This document shows, in pieces, positions 62,569 through 64,000 of a stretch of DNA of 64,000 bases (its first letter is position 1; each line of letters starts with the position of its first letter). The DNA is from Arenicellales bacterium (GTDB taxonomy: Bacteria > Pseudomonadota > Gammaproteobacteria > Arenicellales > JAJDZL01). The notes under the pieces were generated by a model. It did no database searches, was not told where the DNA came from, and saw only the letters and a program-made list of their open reading frames with translations. The DNA lies in NCBI GenBank assembly GCA_951813075.1, contig OX638343.1, positions 2,025,001-2,089,000 on the forward strand, in the 5' to 3' direction. A program made the translations under genes and the position numbers.

Positions 62569-63465
62569 TTACGACACAAGACTATAGCCGGAAGCCTCGC
62601 GTTCGATTCTCTGATGTGCCAAGTCGATGTATTCGGCTGATACCTCATAACCAACATAGTGGCGATGCGATCGAACAGCCGCCACAGCCGTCGTCCCAGC
62701 TCCCATAAATGGATCCAGAACCACATCGTCGGTGTAGGTGTACAACTGAATCAGCCGCCAAGGCAGTATTTCCGGAAACGGAGCAGGATGCCCGACTTTT
62801 GATGCCGATTCTGTCGGAAAACTCCAGATGCTCTTCGTGAATTCCAGAAACTCATCCCTGGTGATTGTTGCCGATTTGGATTTGCTGCCCAGCTTGTTTC
62901 TGGAAAAATCTTGTTTTGAGAAAATCATGATGTATTCATGAACGTCCCGCAAAACGGGATTTGCGGGACTACGCCAGCTTCCCCAAGCACATGAAGAACC
63001 TGCGCTGGCAGATTTGTTCCAAATGATCTCACCTCGCATTAGATACCCGAGCTCACGCATTTCACTGGTGATCATGGCGTTCAGGGGAAGGTATGGCTTG
63101 CGACCCAGATTCGCCACGTTGATGCATACCCTGCCGCCTGGTACCAGCACACGATATGTTTCACGCCAGACATTGTTCAGCATTCCCATGTAGTCGGCTT
63201 GAGTCAGGTCGTCATCATAATCCTTACCAACGTTGTACGGGGGTGAGGTAACCATCAGATGAACGCTGTTATCCGGTAATTCATGCATCTGCTCACTTGA
63301 ATGATGGAAAATTGTATCGAGCGATTGCTCGGGGACAGACTGTTCAAACGAATCTTTGCTTGGATGACCAGTAGCATCCCTATACATTTGGCGCAGGTAA
63401 AATTCGTCGGAGTTGTGACCAACACGATCGGTTGTACCGAATGCCTTCATCTTAGTCTGACCCAT
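62569..63465 (-). CDS. orphan DNA methyltransferase, beta-class (TSPPYN)
   Basis: This 298-residue site-specific DNA methyltransferase has the catalytic motif TSPPYN at residues 73-78 before the SAM-binding DPFMGAGTT (near 251-259), the beta-class order. The SPPY form is common in N4-cytosine and some N6-adenine enzymes, so the modified base is unclear. No restriction endonuclease gene is adjacent, so it is an orphan, as with regulatory methylases. ATG 63465 is chosen over a TTG three bases upstream. It has its own promoter and splits argS from the SPOR gene. Confidence 0.88.
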   Translation of the reverse strand: MGQTKMKAFGTTDRVGHNSDEFYLRQMYRDATGHPSKDSFEQSVPEQSLDTIFHHSSEQMHELPDNSVHLMVTSPPYNVGKDYDDDLTQADYMGMLNNVWRETYRVLVPGGRVCINVANLGRKPYLPLNAMITSEMRELGYLMRGEIIWNKSASAGSSCAWGSWRSPANPVLRDVHEYIMIFSKQDFSRNKLGSKSKSATITRDEFLEFTKSIWSFPTESASKVGHPAPFPEILPWRLIQLYTYTDDVVLDPFMGAGTTAVAAVRSHRHYVGYEVSAEYIDLAHQRIEREASGYSLVS

Positions 63466-63594
63466 CAAATCCTACCTGTTGCCAGTGGAAATTTTTTCGG
63501 ATATTGGATGTGCGTTGATCGAATAGTGGCGTCGGGAATTGAAATATCCACCTTCAATGGATTATTTGACAGAACCACCAGAATCGTGGGTTAA

Positions 63595-63623
63595 ACTATA
63601 TATCATTCGATCTTAACTGTCAA
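63595..63623 (-). promoter_or_regulatory. strong sigma-70-type promoter for the DNA methyltransferase
   Basis: On the minus strand TTGACA (complement of 63618-63623) is followed after exactly 17 bases by TATAGT (complement of 63595-63600). It lies between the argS stop and the methyltransferase ATG, so the methyltransferase can be transcribed without argS. A leader of about 120 bases would precede the start. Confidence 0.65.
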
Positions 63624-63645
63624 CTATTTATATTTTATCAATAAC

Positions 63646-64000
63646 TTACATAGAAGTAGGTGCGGATACACCAATAATATCGAGGCCGTTCGCAAGCACC
63701 TGCCGCACCGAGTCAATCAAGTCAAGTCGCGCGCAACGTAATGCGTCTTCGCAGTCGAGAATTCGTTCTTTGTTGTAAAAGGAATGAAAGTCGGTTGCAA
63801 CGTCTCTCAAATAATATGCGATCTGATGAGGTTCATAGTCGTTCGCCGCGCTCTGAATCACGTCAGGAAATCGCGACAGTCGCCGAAGCAGATCCAACTC
63901 CGAATCCTGCTTCAGCAGAGAATGGTCAGCGCTGGTTCGTTTAAGACCACGCTCGCGCACCTGTCTTGCGACACTGCAGATTCTTGCATGGGCGTACTGA
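63646..64000 (-). CDS. argS: arginyl-tRNA synthetase, C-terminal part (5' end outside window)
   Basis: The minus-strand frame is open from the window edge to a TAG-type stop at 63646 and encodes the last 117 or so residues of ArgS. The anticodon-binding domain reads QYAHARICSVAR near the edge, then LARLDLIDSVRQVLANGL-like text and the closing GVSAPTSM, the well-known ArgS end. The enzyme charges tRNA-Arg. The catalytic core is outside the window. Confidence 0.92.
   Translation of the reverse strand, partial: QYAHARICSVARQVRERGLKRTSADHSLLKQDSELDLLRRLSRFPDVIQSAANDYEPHQIAYYLRDVATDFHSFYNKERILDCEDALRCARLDLIDSVRQVLANGLDIIGVSAPTSM

Noticed and set aside
1..64000. CRISPR array, prophage or insertion sequence anywhere in the window
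   Set aside because: No regularly spaced repeat, integrase, transposase or phage structural gene was seen on either strand.

Overview
The window looks like a chromosomal stretch of a gammaproteobacterium. The evidence is gene order: tRNA-Gln-prs-rplY-pth-ychF, rpoZ-spoT-ridA-recG-ubiA, trxA-rho-rpmE and argS-SPOR protein are arrangements typical of that class. The class III polyhydroxyalkanoate synthase (phaE/phaC) points to a lineage related to purple-sulfur or thiotrophic gammaproteobacteria rather than to enterics; that placement is inference. There are no insertion sequences, phage genes or CRISPR arrays. There are several decayed genes, so the genome appears to be shedding accessory functions.

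Layout. 1-2850: the 5' part of a Tat-exported aldo/keto reductase, an AT-rich repeat-bearing promoter and an AbiE-type toxin-antitoxin pair. 3091-11749: tRNA-Gln and the housekeeping run prs, rplY, pth, ychF, with putA coupled to ychF by a 4-base overlap and followed by glutathione reductase. 11794-12392: a broken Xre/RES toxin-antitoxin module. 12583-16189: a NitT/TauT-type ABC importer downstream of aroE. 16507-24367: a methylated-amine catabolic region with two tandem dimethylglycine/sarcosine dehydrogenase-like flavoproteins, divergent from an MttB-family methyltransferase and a class III aminotransferase. 24378-30821: DUF2306 protein, ubiA, recG, ridA, spoT, rpoZ. 31164-33915: an amidohydrolase pseudogene, arsC, cytochrome b561 and cytochrome c'.

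33988-43797: one long minus-strand transcription unit. A TorT-like binding protein, a sugar-type ABC ATPase and a permease precede a deleted Gfo/Idh/MocA oxidoreductase, PxpA, a biotin carrier, a biotin carboxylase, PxpB and PxpC. A LysR regulator is divergent from it. The four carboxylase parts together would make a split urea-carboxylase-like enzyme next to a lactam hydrolase subunit, fed by its own importer. This is one of the two most interesting systems in the window.

43879-50847: two head-to-head phosphoribosyltransferase paralogues, a mostly empty 0.8 kb stretch, then the biotin genes bioF-bioD-bioA on one strand facing bioB on the other. bioB overlaps by 4 bases a four-helix di-iron (ferritin-like) protein of unknown role. 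That protein is a candidate for a missing step in pimeloyl-precursor supply and is the second most interesting item.

51037-64000: an orphan molybdopterin-binding oxidase subunit, a SIS-domain isomerase, about 1 kb of non-coding DNA with palindromes, trxA, rho (each with a readable sigma-70-type promoter), rpmE, prmB, a 56-residue rubredoxin, the polyhydroxyalkanoate cluster (phaR, phaB divergent from phaE-phaC), a SPOR-domain protein, an orphan DNA methyltransferase with its own promoter, and the 3' end of argS.
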